From positions 1 to 15,052 of the forward strand of contig CAMZAI010000048.1 of NCBI GenBank assembly GCA_947304065.1: a stretch of DNA of 15,052 nt, written 5' to 3'. The stretch's first letter is position 1. The number at the start of each line of letters is the position of its first letter. The DNA is from an uncultured Clostridia bacterium (lineage in GTDB: Bacteria; Bacillota; Clostridia; Lachnospirales; Lachnospiraceae). Both the position numbers and the translations under genes were made by a program. Under the pieces are notes generated by a model. The model did no database searches and was not told where the DNA came from. It was given only the letters and a program-made list of their open reading frames with translations. Positions 6,228-14,159 of this stretch are shown here, piece by piece.

Positions 6228-7400
6228 ATGGGTCAGCAGGATGTCATTTACGATACTATCCCCGTAGGCAGTCTCGGGTTGATAGCACTCAAGAGCAGTG
6301 AGGAGCTTGGCAACAAGGTAAACAACTACCTTGTAAGCTGGAGAAACAACCGCGATCATGAGCACGCTTCGACGATCGCATTCGCAGGTTACATCAAGGA
6401 CAGCTATCTCATCGATTCTAAGTGCCCCCGTTTCGGCACGGGCGAAGCAAAGGGTGTTATCAACGAATCAGTCAGAGGCGTAGACCTTTACATTCTGGTT
6501 GACGTTACCAACTGGAGCCTTACCTATACAGTCAGCGGACACGAGAACCACATGTCCCCCGACGATCATTTCCAGGACCTGAAGCGCATCATCGCCGCAG
6601 TCGGCGGCAAGGCCCGCAAGATCACGGTCATCATGCCTTTCCTCTACGAGAGCAGGCAGCATAAGCGCTCGGCGCGTGAATCTCTCGACTGCGCACTGGC
6701 TCTTCAGGAGCTCTACAGCATGGGCGTTGAGAGCATCGTAACCTTCGACGCGCACGATCCCCGCGTACAGAACGCGGTTCCTTTAAAGACCTTCGAGACC
6801 ATCAAACCCACCTATCAGTTCATCAAGGCATTGCTCCGCAATGTTCCCGATATCCAGTTCAAACCCGACAAGGTAGTCATCATCAGCCCGGACGAGGGCG
6901 CCATGGAGCGCGCGGTATACTTCGCGAACGTGCTCGGCGTGGACATGGGACTCTTCTACAAGAGACGCGATTACACAAAGATCGTTAACGGCCGCAATCC
7001 CATCGTTGCCCATGAGTACCTCGGCAGCCCTCTTGACGGACGCGACGCCATCATCATCGACGACATGATCTCCTCCGGAGACAGCATGCTCGACGTTGCG
7101 AGACAGCTCAAGTCCAGAGGCGCGGGCAGGATCTTCGTCTGCGCGACCTTCGGTCTGTTCACCGACGGACTCGCCCGTTTCGACGAAGCTTATAAGTCCG
7201 GCCTGATCTACCGCGTGGTTACCACGAACTCGATCTATCAGACGCCCGAACTTCTCTCGAGAGAGTATTACCTCTCCGCAGACATGAGCAAGTACATCGC
7301 GCTGCTCATCGATACACTGAATCACGATCAGAGTATCAGCGAGTTCCTCGATCCTACGGACCGCATCAGGAAGATACTCAAGCAGTACAATCAGATCTGA
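6228..7400 (+). CDS. prs: Ribose-phosphate pyrophosphokinase (PRPP synthetase), long divergent form
   Basis: Predicted to make 5-phosphoribosyl-1-pyrophosphate from ribose-5-phosphate and ATP for nucleotide, His and Trp synthesis. The C-terminal half has the PRPP-binding loop DAIIIDDMISSGDS (273-286). DAHDP (174-178) matches a conserved metal and ribose-phosphate-region motif, VVIISPDEGAMERA (216-229) matches the canonical VVSPDxGG segment, and PFLYESRQHKR (137-147) matches the canonical PYFGYARQDRK. At 390 residues it is about 75 longer than ordinary Prs (about 315). Extra sequence lies at the N-terminus, around 92-115 and at the C-terminus, and the usual QST motif after RGxDV is replaced by VDVTNWS. 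It starts at an ATG with GGAGG 6 nt upstream, last gene of its operon. It may be a paralogue with altered regulation. Confidence 0.87.
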   Translation: MGQQDVIYDTIPVGSLGLIALKSSEELGNKVNNYLVSWRNNRDHEHASTIAFAGYIKDSYLIDSKCPRFGTGEAKGVINESVRGVDLYILVDVTNWSLTYTVSGHENHMSPDDHFQDLKRIIAAVGGKARKITVIMPFLYESRQHKRSARESLDCALALQELYSMGVESIVTFDAHDPRVQNAVPLKTFETIKPTYQFIKALLRNVPDIQFKPDKVVIISPDEGAMERAVYFANVLGVDMGLFYKRRDYTKIVNGRNPIVAHEYLGSPLDGRDAIIIDDMISSGDSMLDVARQLKSRGAGRIFVCATFGLFTDGLARFDEAYKSGLIYRVVTTNSIYQTPELLSREYYLSADMSKYIALLIDTLNHDQSISEFLDPTDRIRKILKQYNQI

Positions 7401-7413
7401 TATATATAATAAG

Positions 7414-7443
7414 ACCCCGGCACCGGCCGGGGTTTGTTTCTTT
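7414..7443 (+). terminator. Intrinsic terminator of the dnaD-like / loader / prs operon
   Basis: ACCCCGGC (7414-7421), loop ACCG, GCCGGGGT (7426-7433), then a T-rich tract TTGTTTCTTT. The 8-bp GC-rich stem lies 13 bp after the prs stop. It may also slow minus-strand transcription coming from the convergent gene that ends at 7464, though the sequence after the stem on that strand is less T-rich. Confidence 0.88.
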
Positions 7444-7463
7444 AGGTGACAGGCACCTGATCT

Positions 7464-10118
7464 TTATTTCTTTATAATCGCCGAACTGTAGATGATCTCA
7501 TGGATGCGGCTTATTATCTCATAATCGATCAGCGTATCAAGCGGAAGATAGGTCATCAGCTCATCGAAGCTGTCCACCTCGTAATACTCGATGTACTCGT
7601 CCACGAGTTTGGCCGCCTCGGCGCCGGTCAGATACACATTTTCCTTCTCGGCGATCGCCGCGTAGAAACAATGTATCTTTATGTCACTGTCGATATCCGC
7701 GTCCATCATATTGATGAAATCCTCAAGACTGTATCCCGCCGAAGCGAAGTACTCCTCGGGGCGCTGTCCGAACTCGCAGGTCACGTCATACATATTGTCA
7801 TAGTATTCCTGCCTGAGCGAATTGCGGATATCCTCGGGCAGCGGAGTAAACACGGTATTGTCATATGCTGTGCCCTCCAGCTCCGCAGCGATCTCGTTGT
7901 CCGACACCTCAATATCCGCGCGCAGCCCGCTCATGATATCGTCGCTGCATGCGTCGAGGGATTCATAGCCCAGGACTCCGCAGATAAAGCTCTCTGTCCA
8001 CGAAGGCTCGATGTATCTTTCAATGTGCTTGAGCGTCAGTCTGAATGTTCCGGTAAATCCGGCGAAATCGCCGTACATGTCTCCGAGCGTGATCTCGAGG
8101 TCCCTGACCTCTCCGACCTTCATTCCGATGATCATATCATCGAGGCCTTCGCCGTAAGTATAATCGCCGATGCGCGCGTAGCAGTCCTCGAACGCGTACG
8201 CATTGACCGCATAGCCGCCCATTATCGGCACAATGTCAAAGTATATCTCGTCACCCATCTGCACCGAGATTTTGGTCTCATCCTCGGTATATATTCCGAT
8301 GCAGTTGTCGAGCAGTTCTTTCTTCGCCTGCTCAAAATCCGCGGAAGAAATGTCCTGATGCTTCGGGACGTTATATTCCAGGCCCTTGTACTGTCCGGGC
8401 ACCGCAAAAGGCGCAAGCTCCGCATGTGAATAGCGGTAGATCTCACCTTCCGTGGGATAATTCCATTTCCTCGCGACATATTCATCGGGATCGGGCGATA
8501 CGATTCCGGGTATCGCTGCCGCACCCGACTGGGTCTCCTCCATCGGAGGCGCAGTGATCACAGGCTCCGGATCGGGATCGGTCTTTCCCGCGTCGCCCTC
8601 GGGCGTTACGGGTGCGCTGTCCGAACCGCTGAACATATCGAACATGCCCTGCTCATTGTATTCCCTGATGGTATCGATCGTGAATTCATCTCCGAGCCAG
8701 TCCTGCAGGCTGTCATTGATGAAATCGTTCAGATAAGGCTCGTCGATCTTGTCAACGATCGAAAGCGCCAGATCGATCAGCTTCGGCAGATCAAAATACG
8801 GGGTCGTATCGAGCGTATCTACGTCATAGACCGCCTTGCCTTCGGTGGTAAAGATCGGATCCTTGTATTTCCCGCTCTCGGCAGCGATCGTAAATGAAGC
8901 GATCGACTTGCCCGAATCCAGGAGTTCCGCGGTCCACGTACCGGCCTTTGCCTTACCCTTGAACCTCATGGCCAGCGACAGGCTGCCGTATTCCTGCATC
9001 GCGGTTTTTACGAAAGCTCCGGGCTTTGCCTCGATCTTTATATCCTTTTCATCGTCGTCCGAACTGTCGGTTGTCTTTATCGACACAACAGTGATCGCGT
9101 TCGCGGTGATCTTCAATGTGCTGACGCTGTCGCTGCCGTCTTTGTAGGGGATAAATTCCGCCGCGACCTTTGTCGCATTGAGCGAAAACTCCAATTCGCC
9201 GCCTGCCACGCGTCCTTTTCCGTTCACGTATTCGGTCAGCGTGATCTTTGTCGAAGGATCGATCTCGGACACCAGATCCCTGATATCCGCAGCTTTGATC
9301 ATGCCTTCGTCATTCAGTATCTCATCCTCTTCGAGCATATCGAGGAGTCCTTTTATCAGGCTCTTAAGGTCCTTCGCGTCAAACGTTACGATGACCTCCG
9401 CAACCTTTACCTCATCGTCTCCGACAGTTAAGGACCGGTCCTTTTTGACCTTTACGTCCTCAGCGGACTCGACCAGATATGATGCATATTTCTTATACTG
9501 CTTCGCAAGCGACTCATCATCCTTGCCGCGCAGGGTCTCCACGGTACTCTCGCCCTCGGTAAAGGATTCGAGATACTCCCTGACCGTTTTGCCGTCTCCC
9601 ATTTCCTCATTGAGCAGCGATGAAAGGTCCACAACGTCATCCCTGTAGGTAGGGATCTGCGCGTACAGCAGGCCTTTCTTGTAATCTGCGAGCGCCCTGA
9701 CCGAGAGCAGCTCCTCTCCTCCGTACACGGGCACGAGCTCCAGCCCGAACTCGCTCTCGTTCGAGGTAACGCGGAATCTCAGCTCCGTGTCCTTAAAACC
9801 GTAGATATTAAACTTATCGCAGAAATCGTCGGTGACCGAAAGTTTATAGCTGAAACTTCCTTCAGTCCCCTTCGTTTCCTTTTCATCCTTCCCCGAAAAA
9901 AGACCGACGGCCTGCGCAGCTGTTTCACCCATGCTGATCTTTCTTGCCGTACGGTTTATCTGTCTGGACGAGAGCCATTCAAAATAAGCTTCGTCGCTCT
10001 TGGTCATAAGCATAAAGTTATTGACAATGTAATCCCCCGCAATAACATACGTCGCAGCGGCCGAAAGTACCAGCACCGCGGCGATAATGCCGATCACCAG
10101 TCCTATATGTTTTTTCAT
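7464..10118 (-). CDS. Exported membrane-anchored protein with a trigger-factor-like C-terminal region
   Basis: Large envelope protein of 884 residues, likely a folding factor. Visible: KK start and hydrophobic segment at about 5-27 (signal anchor; no lipobox Cys), an N-terminal region of about 35-500 rich in beta-prone strands that I do not recognise, a Pro/Asp/Glu linker at about 500-548, then a region like trigger factor and its exported relatives. The YKGLEYNVPK opening (577-586) is followed by an FKBP-like segment (about 610-700, with GDEIYFDI, IGMKVGEVRDLEI and GTFRLTLKHIE). An acidic helical region (about 705-884) resembles a trigger factor or SurA substrate-binding domain. Peptidyl-prolyl isomerase activity is inferred only. 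Cysteines are few. It stands alone, convergent with prs, behind its own near-consensus promoter. The trigger-factor likeness is moderately secure; the N-terminal function is unknown. Confidence 0.72.
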   Translation of the reverse strand: MKKHIGLVIGIIAAVLVLSAAATYVIAGDYIVNNFMLMTKSDEAYFEWLSSRQINRTARKISMGETAAQAVGLFSGKDEKETKGTEGSFSYKLSVTDDFCDKFNIYGFKDTELRFRVTSNESEFGLELVPVYGGEELLSVRALADYKKGLLYAQIPTYRDDVVDLSSLLNEEMGDGKTVREYLESFTEGESTVETLRGKDDESLAKQYKKYASYLVESAEDVKVKKDRSLTVGDDEVKVAEVIVTFDAKDLKSLIKGLLDMLEEDEILNDEGMIKAADIRDLVSEIDPSTKITLTEYVNGKGRVAGGELEFSLNATKVAAEFIPYKDGSDSVSTLKITANAITVVSIKTTDSSDDDEKDIKIEAKPGAFVKTAMQEYGSLSLAMRFKGKAKAGTWTAELLDSGKSIASFTIAAESGKYKDPIFTTEGKAVYDVDTLDTTPYFDLPKLIDLALSIVDKIDEPYLNDFINDSLQDWLGDEFTIDTIREYNEQGMFDMFSGSDSAPVTPEGDAGKTDPDPEPVITAPPMEETQSGAAAIPGIVSPDPDEYVARKWNYPTEGEIYRYSHAELAPFAVPGQYKGLEYNVPKHQDISSADFEQAKKELLDNCIGIYTEDETKISVQMGDEIYFDIVPIMGGYAVNAYAFEDCYARIGDYTYGEGLDDMIIGMKVGEVRDLEITLGDMYGDFAGFTGTFRLTLKHIERYIEPSWTESFICGVLGYESLDACSDDIMSGLRADIEVSDNEIAAELEGTAYDNTVFTPLPEDIRNSLRQEYYDNMYDVTCEFGQRPEEYFASAGYSLEDFINMMDADIDSDIKIHCFYAAIAEKENVYLTGAEAAKLVDEYIEYYEVDSFDELMTYLPLDTLIDYEIISRIHEIIYSSAIIKK

Positions 10119-10190
10119 TCACTCTTCCTTCCTGAAGATCACGGCTTTAGGCTCCCCCCTCCGCCATGATACCTGTCACGTGGCTATTGC

Positions 10191-10219
10191 ATTATACTCC
10201 ATACTTCACATATCGTCAA
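10191..10219 (-). promoter_or_regulatory. Strong promoter of the exported trigger-factor-like gene
   Basis: On the minus strand TTGACG (10214-10219), a 17-bp spacer and TATAAT (10191-10196) form a near-consensus sigma-70/SigA promoter. Transcription would start near 10184, giving a leader of about 65 nt before the ATG at 10118. It is the best promoter in the window by consensus match. Confidence 0.85.
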
Positions 10220-10257
10220 ATCGGGGGATACGGACGCGGGCGAAAGCGCACGGAATG

Positions 10258-10266
10258 TGATATAAT
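10258..10266 (+). promoter_or_regulatory. Extended -10 promoter for the alkyltransferase fusion gene
   Basis: TGA followed by TATAAT (10261-10266) makes an extended -10 with no recognisable -35. The same ten bases, TGTGATATAA, recur 42 bp downstream (10298-10307), where the hexamer is TATAAC. Either could start transcription of the gene at 10336. The 217 bp between the divergent genes (10119-10335) hold these promoters and no gene. Confidence 0.55.
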
Positions 10267-10335
10267 GCGAGTGAGGCGATAGCTCATAAGCTGTGCTTGT
10301 GATATAACGCCGAAGATCAGGAAGGGGATTTATGC

Positions 10336-10962
10336 ATGCAGACACGCGAAGAAGCTCTGACGTACGGGCTTTCGTTTCCGGATACATACCGGGACGCTCC
10401 GTTTCATGATATGAACTGGCAGCTGGTAAGGTTCAAGGGAAATAAGAAGGCTTTTTTGTGGACATACGAGAAAGACGGTTATATCAATCTGAACGTCAAA
10501 GTCGATCCCGGGAAAGCGTTCTTCTGGAGGGATATGTACAGCTCCGTGATCCCGGGCTACCACCAGAATAAGGACCATTGGAATACGGTCATTCTGGACG
10601 GAAGTATCCCGGACAGGGATGTCGAGCGGATGATCGAGGAGAGCTATGAGCTGATCAGCGACTCTCCGAGCAGGCGTATCTACGAGGCCGTAAAAAGGAT
10701 CCCATACGGGAAGGTAGCGACATATGCGCAGGTCGCTGAGATGGCCGGAGACAAAAAAATGGCGCGTGCCGTAGGCAACGCGCTGCATAAAAATCCCGAT
10801 CCCGGAAATATCCCCTGCTTCCGCGTGGTCAACGCAAAGGGCGAACTGTCCGGTGAATTCGCTTTCGGCGGTCCCGATGCACAGGCAAAGCTTTTGCGCG
10901 CCGAAGGGATAGAGGTAGTCGACGGCAGGGTGGATCTTATAAAGTACAAAATGGAGATGTAG
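10336..10962 (+). CDS. YjbR/MmcQ domain fused to O6-alkylguanine-DNA alkyltransferase domain
   Basis: The N-terminal half (about 1-108) is a YjbR/MmcQ-type domain, with the family signature PGYHQNKDHWNTVILDGS (73-90). The C-terminal half (about 112-208) is a methylated-DNA-protein-cysteine S-methyltransferase domain that removes alkyl groups from guanine O6 onto its own cysteine. Seen there are RIPYGKVATYAQVAEMAG (121-138), the recognition-helix sequence ARAVGNAL with the flipping arginine R144, and the acceptor motif IPCFRVV with Cys161. The usual histidine after the cysteine is Phe162, which is unusual. The start is the ATG at 10336 with AGGAAGGGG 8 nt upstream; an ATG four bases earlier is out of frame. 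Transcribed alone, convergent with the DUF523 gene, with only 26 bp between stops. Domain calls are strong; repair activity is uncertain because of the missing His. Confidence 0.9.
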   Translation: MQTREEALTYGLSFPDTYRDAPFHDMNWQLVRFKGNKKAFLWTYEKDGYINLNVKVDPGKAFFWRDMYSSVIPGYHQNKDHWNTVILDGSIPDRDVERMIEESYELISDSPSRRIYEAVKRIPYGKVATYAQVAEMAGDKKMARAVGNALHKNPDPGNIPCFRVVNAKGELSGEFAFGGPDAQAKLLRAEGIEVVDGRVDLIKYKMEM

Positions 10963-10988
10963 AGCTGTATGATCCAATATATAAGCTA

Positions 10989-11420
10989 TCAAAGCAGCTC
11001 TCCCGCGTAGCTCTCGCCGAGCACCCTGATGCCGTTGGCAGCCAGCAGGCGCGCTGTTACGCCGCTTCCGTCGATAAGCGTGCCGGAAAAGGTCCCGTCA
11101 TAGACCTTTCCGAATCCGCAGGAAGGACTGCGCTCTTTAAGGAGCGCAGTATCGCATTCGAACATTTTTGCAAGGCGCAGGACTTCTTCCGCGCCTTTTT
11201 TAAACGCCTCAGTCACATCCGCGCCGTTTACGGTTACAACCTTATCGCCGCGCTTCTCCGAGGGATCCCGGGGCGTAGACAGGCCTCCGAGCTGCTCGGG
11301 GCAGACCGGGATCAGATGGTATTTCTTTTTCAGTTCTTCAAGCTCGGGAAGCTCGGAAGTTTTCCCGTCGTATCTGGTCCTGCAGCCGATCAGGCATGCG
11401 CTGATGATGAGATTTTTCAT
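10989..11420 (-). CDS. DUF523 family protein
   Basis: Small conserved protein of unknown biochemical role, 143 residues. Diagnostic family motifs are present: SACLIG (7-12), CPEQLGGLSTPR (40-51) and LKERSPSCG (94-102). Four cysteines (9, 13, 40 and 101) in or next to the conserved motifs suggest a metal or redox site, but this is inference from the pattern. The ATG has GGAGG 6 nt upstream and starts 18 bp after the stop of the penicillin-binding protein, so it looks co-transcribed with it. No terminator is visible between its stop and the converging alkyltransferase fusion; only a weak 7-bp inverted repeat (10961-10967 with 10995-11001) spans the gap. Some family members occur fused to a DUF1722 domain; none is seen here. 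Confidence 0.9.
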   Translation of the reverse strand: MKNLIISACLIGCRTRYDGKTSELPELEELKKKYHLIPVCPEQLGGLSTPRDPSEKRGDKVVTVNGADVTEAFKKGAEEVLRLAKMFECDTALLKERSPSCGFGKVYDGTFSGTLIDGSGVTARLLAANGIRVLGESYAGELL

Positions 11421-11438
11421 ATTTGCCTCCGCCGGTAT

Positions 11439-14102
11439 TTATTCGTCTCCGCCTATCGTATACGTCTCTCCCGTCCTCGGGTCTACCCATTCCACGCCGG
11501 TTCCGGGCTTAACCCAGATCACATCGTCGCTCTCGTACATATCGGGAATACCGTCACCGTCCGCGTCGGGCAGATCGTCGGGATAGCCGTCCGGGATACC
11601 GTCGCCGTCCTTGTCGATCCATCCGTAGGGATAACTGTCAGGTATGCCGTCGCCGTCCGTATCGACCCATCCGTAAGGGTAAGTGTCCGGAAGTCCGTCT
11701 CCGTCGGTATCGAAGCCTGCTCCGGATATCTCCGTCGGCACCGGTACATCCGTGGGTACAGGGTAATCCGTTCCGCCGGGACCGGGCGTGATCCAGGGAT
11801 CCGTATTATCCGGTCCGTCCGTCGGCATCGGGATATACGACGGATTTATCCCGTCTATGTAAATATCGGGGATGCCGTCACCATCGGTATCGTTCCATCC
11901 GATCGGGAAGAAATCGGGTATCCCGTCTCCGTCCGTATCGATCCAGTCATCGGGATAGCCGTCCGGGCTATCGTCCCCGTCTTTGTCGATCCAGCCGACA
12001 GGGTAGCCGTCGGGCACGCCGTCGCCGTCATTGTCCACCCATCCGTAAGGATATATCTCCTCGGGAGGAGGCGCGGGGCGGTCGTCCTTATAAGGCTCGA
12101 AAGCCCTGTCCTCAAGCCCCTCGTGGATCGCCTGCATGTAATCATGCCAGATGTAGGCGGGATAAGTATTGCCCATGAGGTCCTCTATCGTCACGGGCAT
12201 ATCGCAGCCGACCCAGATACCTGTCGTATAATATCTCGAATAACCCACGAACCAGCCGTCCTTCTGGTTCTTCGTGGTTCCGGTCTTGCCGGCGGTCGTG
12301 ATGCCCTCGATCGCGGACTTTCGGCCCGTACCCGTGGTCATTACCGTAGTCATTACATCGGTCATCATCCGGGCCGCGTTCTTCTCGTAAATCCTCTTGT
12401 TCTCCACATTCGAGGGTGCTGCGGATACCGCGGATGAATTGTCTATGATCGGATCTCCGTGAGTGTCGGTTATGCGCAGGATGCAGGTCGGAGTGCGGTA
12501 TACGCCGTCGTTGGCCAGCGCCGCGTAGGCCGAAGTCATCTCCACCGCGGTCGCGCCGTAGGTCAGGCCTCCGAGCGACGCAGCGGGATAATAATCCGTA
12601 TCGACGATGCTCGCGAAGTTCATCTTCTTCAGATATGCAAGGCCCTTGTCAACGCCGATCTCCTGCAGCAGCTTCCAGGCCACGGTATTTTTCGATACCG
12701 AAACCGCATATCTCACATCGATCTCGCCCGAATAAACATCGCTCGAGTTCGCGGGACCGCCCTCGAACTTTTCATCTACAACTGTAGTATCAGGATAATA
12801 TCCCCTCTCGAAGATCGGAGTGTAGACTATCAGCGGCTTGATCGAACTGCCGGGCTGGCGCGGGCTCTGGAATGCGCGGTTCAGCGTATATCCGTTGGTT
12901 TCCTGACCTCTTCCGCCGACGATCGCGACCACGAAGCCGGTGTCATTGTCAATGCACACGCCCGCAGCCTGGAACTTATATATTCCTTCTGAATTTGTCT
13001 CGGTATAGTCCGCAAGCTCCCCGTCGATCGAGGCCTGCAGCTGCTCCTGCTTCGCGGGATTTATCGAAGTATAGATCCTGTATCCTTTCGCGTAGAGATT
13101 GCGCCAGATACGGTAATACTCGTCGTAATACATCTGGTCGTACATCTCTTTATCCGCATCGTCCTCGAAATTGTAGCGGAGCGCGAAGCCGTCCGCCTGC
13201 ATCAGCGCATGGATCGCGCATCTGAAGGTGTAGGTCTCCTCGTAATTGTTCATCTCGCTCTCAGTCGAAACGAGCGTAATGCCTTCCGCGAGCGCCATGC
13301 GGTACTCGGTCTCGACGATAAAGCCGTTCTCGTACATCTGCTTAAGTACGCTGTCACGGCGCTCCATCGTCTTCTCATAATTCGTGACCGGATTGTAGTT
13401 CGAGGGGCTGTTCGGGATTCCGCACAAAAACGCGATCTGTGAAAGCGAAAGCTCGCCCGCGGTCTTGCCGAAATATCCCTTTGCCGCGGCCTGTATGCCG
13501 TAATAGCCGTTGGCAAAATATATGTTGTTCAGGTAAAATTCGAGAATATCGTTCTTGCTGTATTTCCGCTCGAGAGCCGCCGCGAGGAATATCTCGGTCG
13601 CCTTTCTCTCGATGGTCTTTTCGTTGGTCAGATAGATCGAACGCGCCAGCTGCTGCGTGATAGTACTTCCGCCCTGTTTGATCGCGCCTTCGTTCTCGAT
13701 ATAAGCCTTGGCCGCGCGCGCGATCGCGTAGACGTCATAGCCCTTGTGCTGGAAAAACTTTCGGTCCTCGACCGCGAGCACCGCTTTCACCGCATTGTCC
13801 GGGATCGACGAAAACGGCAGATAATATACATTCTTGCTGCCCGCGAGGATCTGCATCACGCTTCCGTCGGAGTAGTAGCAGATTGAAGTCTGGTCGTTGG
13901 CAAAGTCGCTGCGTGAAGAACGCGCGGCGATGATCAGCGCTTTGTCCCTGCAGGCCAGCAGGTCACGTCCGTATTTGTAATAGAGCCATCCTCCGACTCC
14001 GAGTCCGGCCAGAAAAACGAGCAAAAGGAACCAAAGGAGCACCTTTCCGACGATGCTCCCCTTCTTCTTTCTGCGATTGTCCTTACTGCGTTTCTCCGAC
14101 AT
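11439..14102 (-). CDS. Class A penicillin-binding protein (PBP1A type) with calcium-loop repeat tail
   Basis: Bifunctional peptidoglycan synthase: glycosyltransferase and transpeptidase on the outer membrane face. The 887 residues show a basic cytoplasmic N-terminus (1-20) and one membrane segment (about 20-42). A GT51 domain follows, with VEDRKFFQHKG (catalytic E112), GGSTITQQLARS (144-155) and RKATEIFLAAALERKYSK (166-183). The transpeptidase domain has SSIK (catalytic S419, K422), SKN (470-472) and KTGT (606-609). All catalytic motifs are intact. After a Pro-rich hinge (about 675-683), the tail to 887 holds eight DxDGDGxPD repeats, not a usual PBP feature. The ATG is preceded by GGAG at 6 nt. 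It lies 45 bp after the YhaN-like gene and 18 bp before DUF523, so an operon is likely. gene_symbol is left empty because PBP paralogues cannot be told apart here. Confidence 0.95.
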   Translation of the reverse strand: MSEKRSKDNRRKKKGSIVGKVLLWFLLLVFLAGLGVGGWLYYKYGRDLLACRDKALIIAARSSRSDFANDQTSICYYSDGSVMQILAGSKNVYYLPFSSIPDNAVKAVLAVEDRKFFQHKGYDVYAIARAAKAYIENEGAIKQGGSTITQQLARSIYLTNEKTIERKATEIFLAAALERKYSKNDILEFYLNNIYFANGYYGIQAAAKGYFGKTAGELSLSQIAFLCGIPNSPSNYNPVTNYEKTMERRDSVLKQMYENGFIVETEYRMALAEGITLVSTESEMNNYEETYTFRCAIHALMQADGFALRYNFEDDADKEMYDQMYYDEYYRIWRNLYAKGYRIYTSINPAKQEQLQASIDGELADYTETNSEGIYKFQAAGVCIDNDTGFVVAIVGGRGQETNGYTLNRAFQSPRQPGSSIKPLIVYTPIFERGYYPDTTVVDEKFEGGPANSSDVYSGEIDVRYAVSVSKNTVAWKLLQEIGVDKGLAYLKKMNFASIVDTDYYPAASLGGLTYGATAVEMTSAYAALANDGVYRTPTCILRITDTHGDPIIDNSSAVSAAPSNVENKRIYEKNAARMMTDVMTTVMTTGTGRKSAIEGITTAGKTGTTKNQKDGWFVGYSRYYTTGIWVGCDMPVTIEDLMGNTYPAYIWHDYMQAIHEGLEDRAFEPYKDDRPAPPPEEIYPYGWVDNDGDGVPDGYPVGWIDKDGDDSPDGYPDDWIDTDGDGIPDFFPIGWNDTDGDGIPDIYIDGINPSYIPMPTDGPDNTDPWITPGPGGTDYPVPTDVPVPTEISGAGFDTDGDGLPDTYPYGWVDTDGDGIPDSYPYGWIDKDGDGIPDGYPDDLPDADGDGIPDMYESDDVIWVKPGTGVEWVDPRTGETYTIGGDE
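11541..11711 (-). repeat. PBP tail repeat block 2: four 16-residue DxDGDGxPD units
   Basis: Residues 798-854 hold DTDGDGLPD, DTDGDGIPD, DKDGDGIPD and DADGDGIPD, starting at 798, 814, 830 and 846, exactly 16 residues (48 nt) apart. Between loops the pattern is mostly xYPYGW(V/I). The loops match thrombospondin type-3 or EF-hand-like calcium loops, so calcium binding is likely. Downstream, residues 855-887 end the protein without an LPxTG signal. Confidence 0.88.
11865..12035 (-). repeat. PBP tail repeat block 1: four 16-residue DxDGDGxPD units
   Basis: Residues 690-746 hold DNDGDGVPD, DKDGDDSPD, DTDGDGIPD and DTDGDGIPD, starting at 690, 706, 722 and 738, again exactly 16 residues apart. The second unit is degenerate (DDS in place of DGI). 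The spacer between loops is aromatic and Pro/Gly-rich. A 51-residue Pro/Thr/Gly/Asp linker (747-797) separates this block from block 2. Confidence 0.88.
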
Positions 14103-14139
14103 TTTTTCTCCGATAAACCGTTCTATATTATCTCTCAGC

Positions 14140-14159
14140 CTGTCGCCTCAGGCAGACAG
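14140..14159 (-). other. Hairpin placing the YhaN-like stop codon in its loop
   Basis: CTGTC plus GCC (14140-14147) pairs with GGC plus GACAG (14151-14159, one bulged A) around the loop TCA, which on the minus strand is the TGA stop of the YhaN-like gene. No T-run follows, so it is not a standard terminator. It may slow read-through or stabilise the mRNA ahead of the PBP gene. Confidence 0.4.

Noticed and set aside
7444..7458. AGGTGACAGGCACCT inverted repeat sharing CCTGTCAC with 10173-10180
   Set aside because: The match is only 8 bases and lies at the two ends of one transcription unit. It is too short to call a repeat family from one window.
7500..8429. 309-codon open frame on the plus strand
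   Set aside because: Antisense to the trigger-factor-like coding region, without domain, ribosome site or codon pattern of its own.
11541..12035. Regular 48-nt repeats as a CRISPR array
   Set aside because: The repeats are in frame within the PBP gene, differ between copies, and have coding spacers. No cas genes are present.
11316..12437. 373-codon open frame on the plus strand
   Set aside because: Antisense shadow of the PBP repeat tail. Its apparent repeats come from the GDG-rich codons on the other strand.
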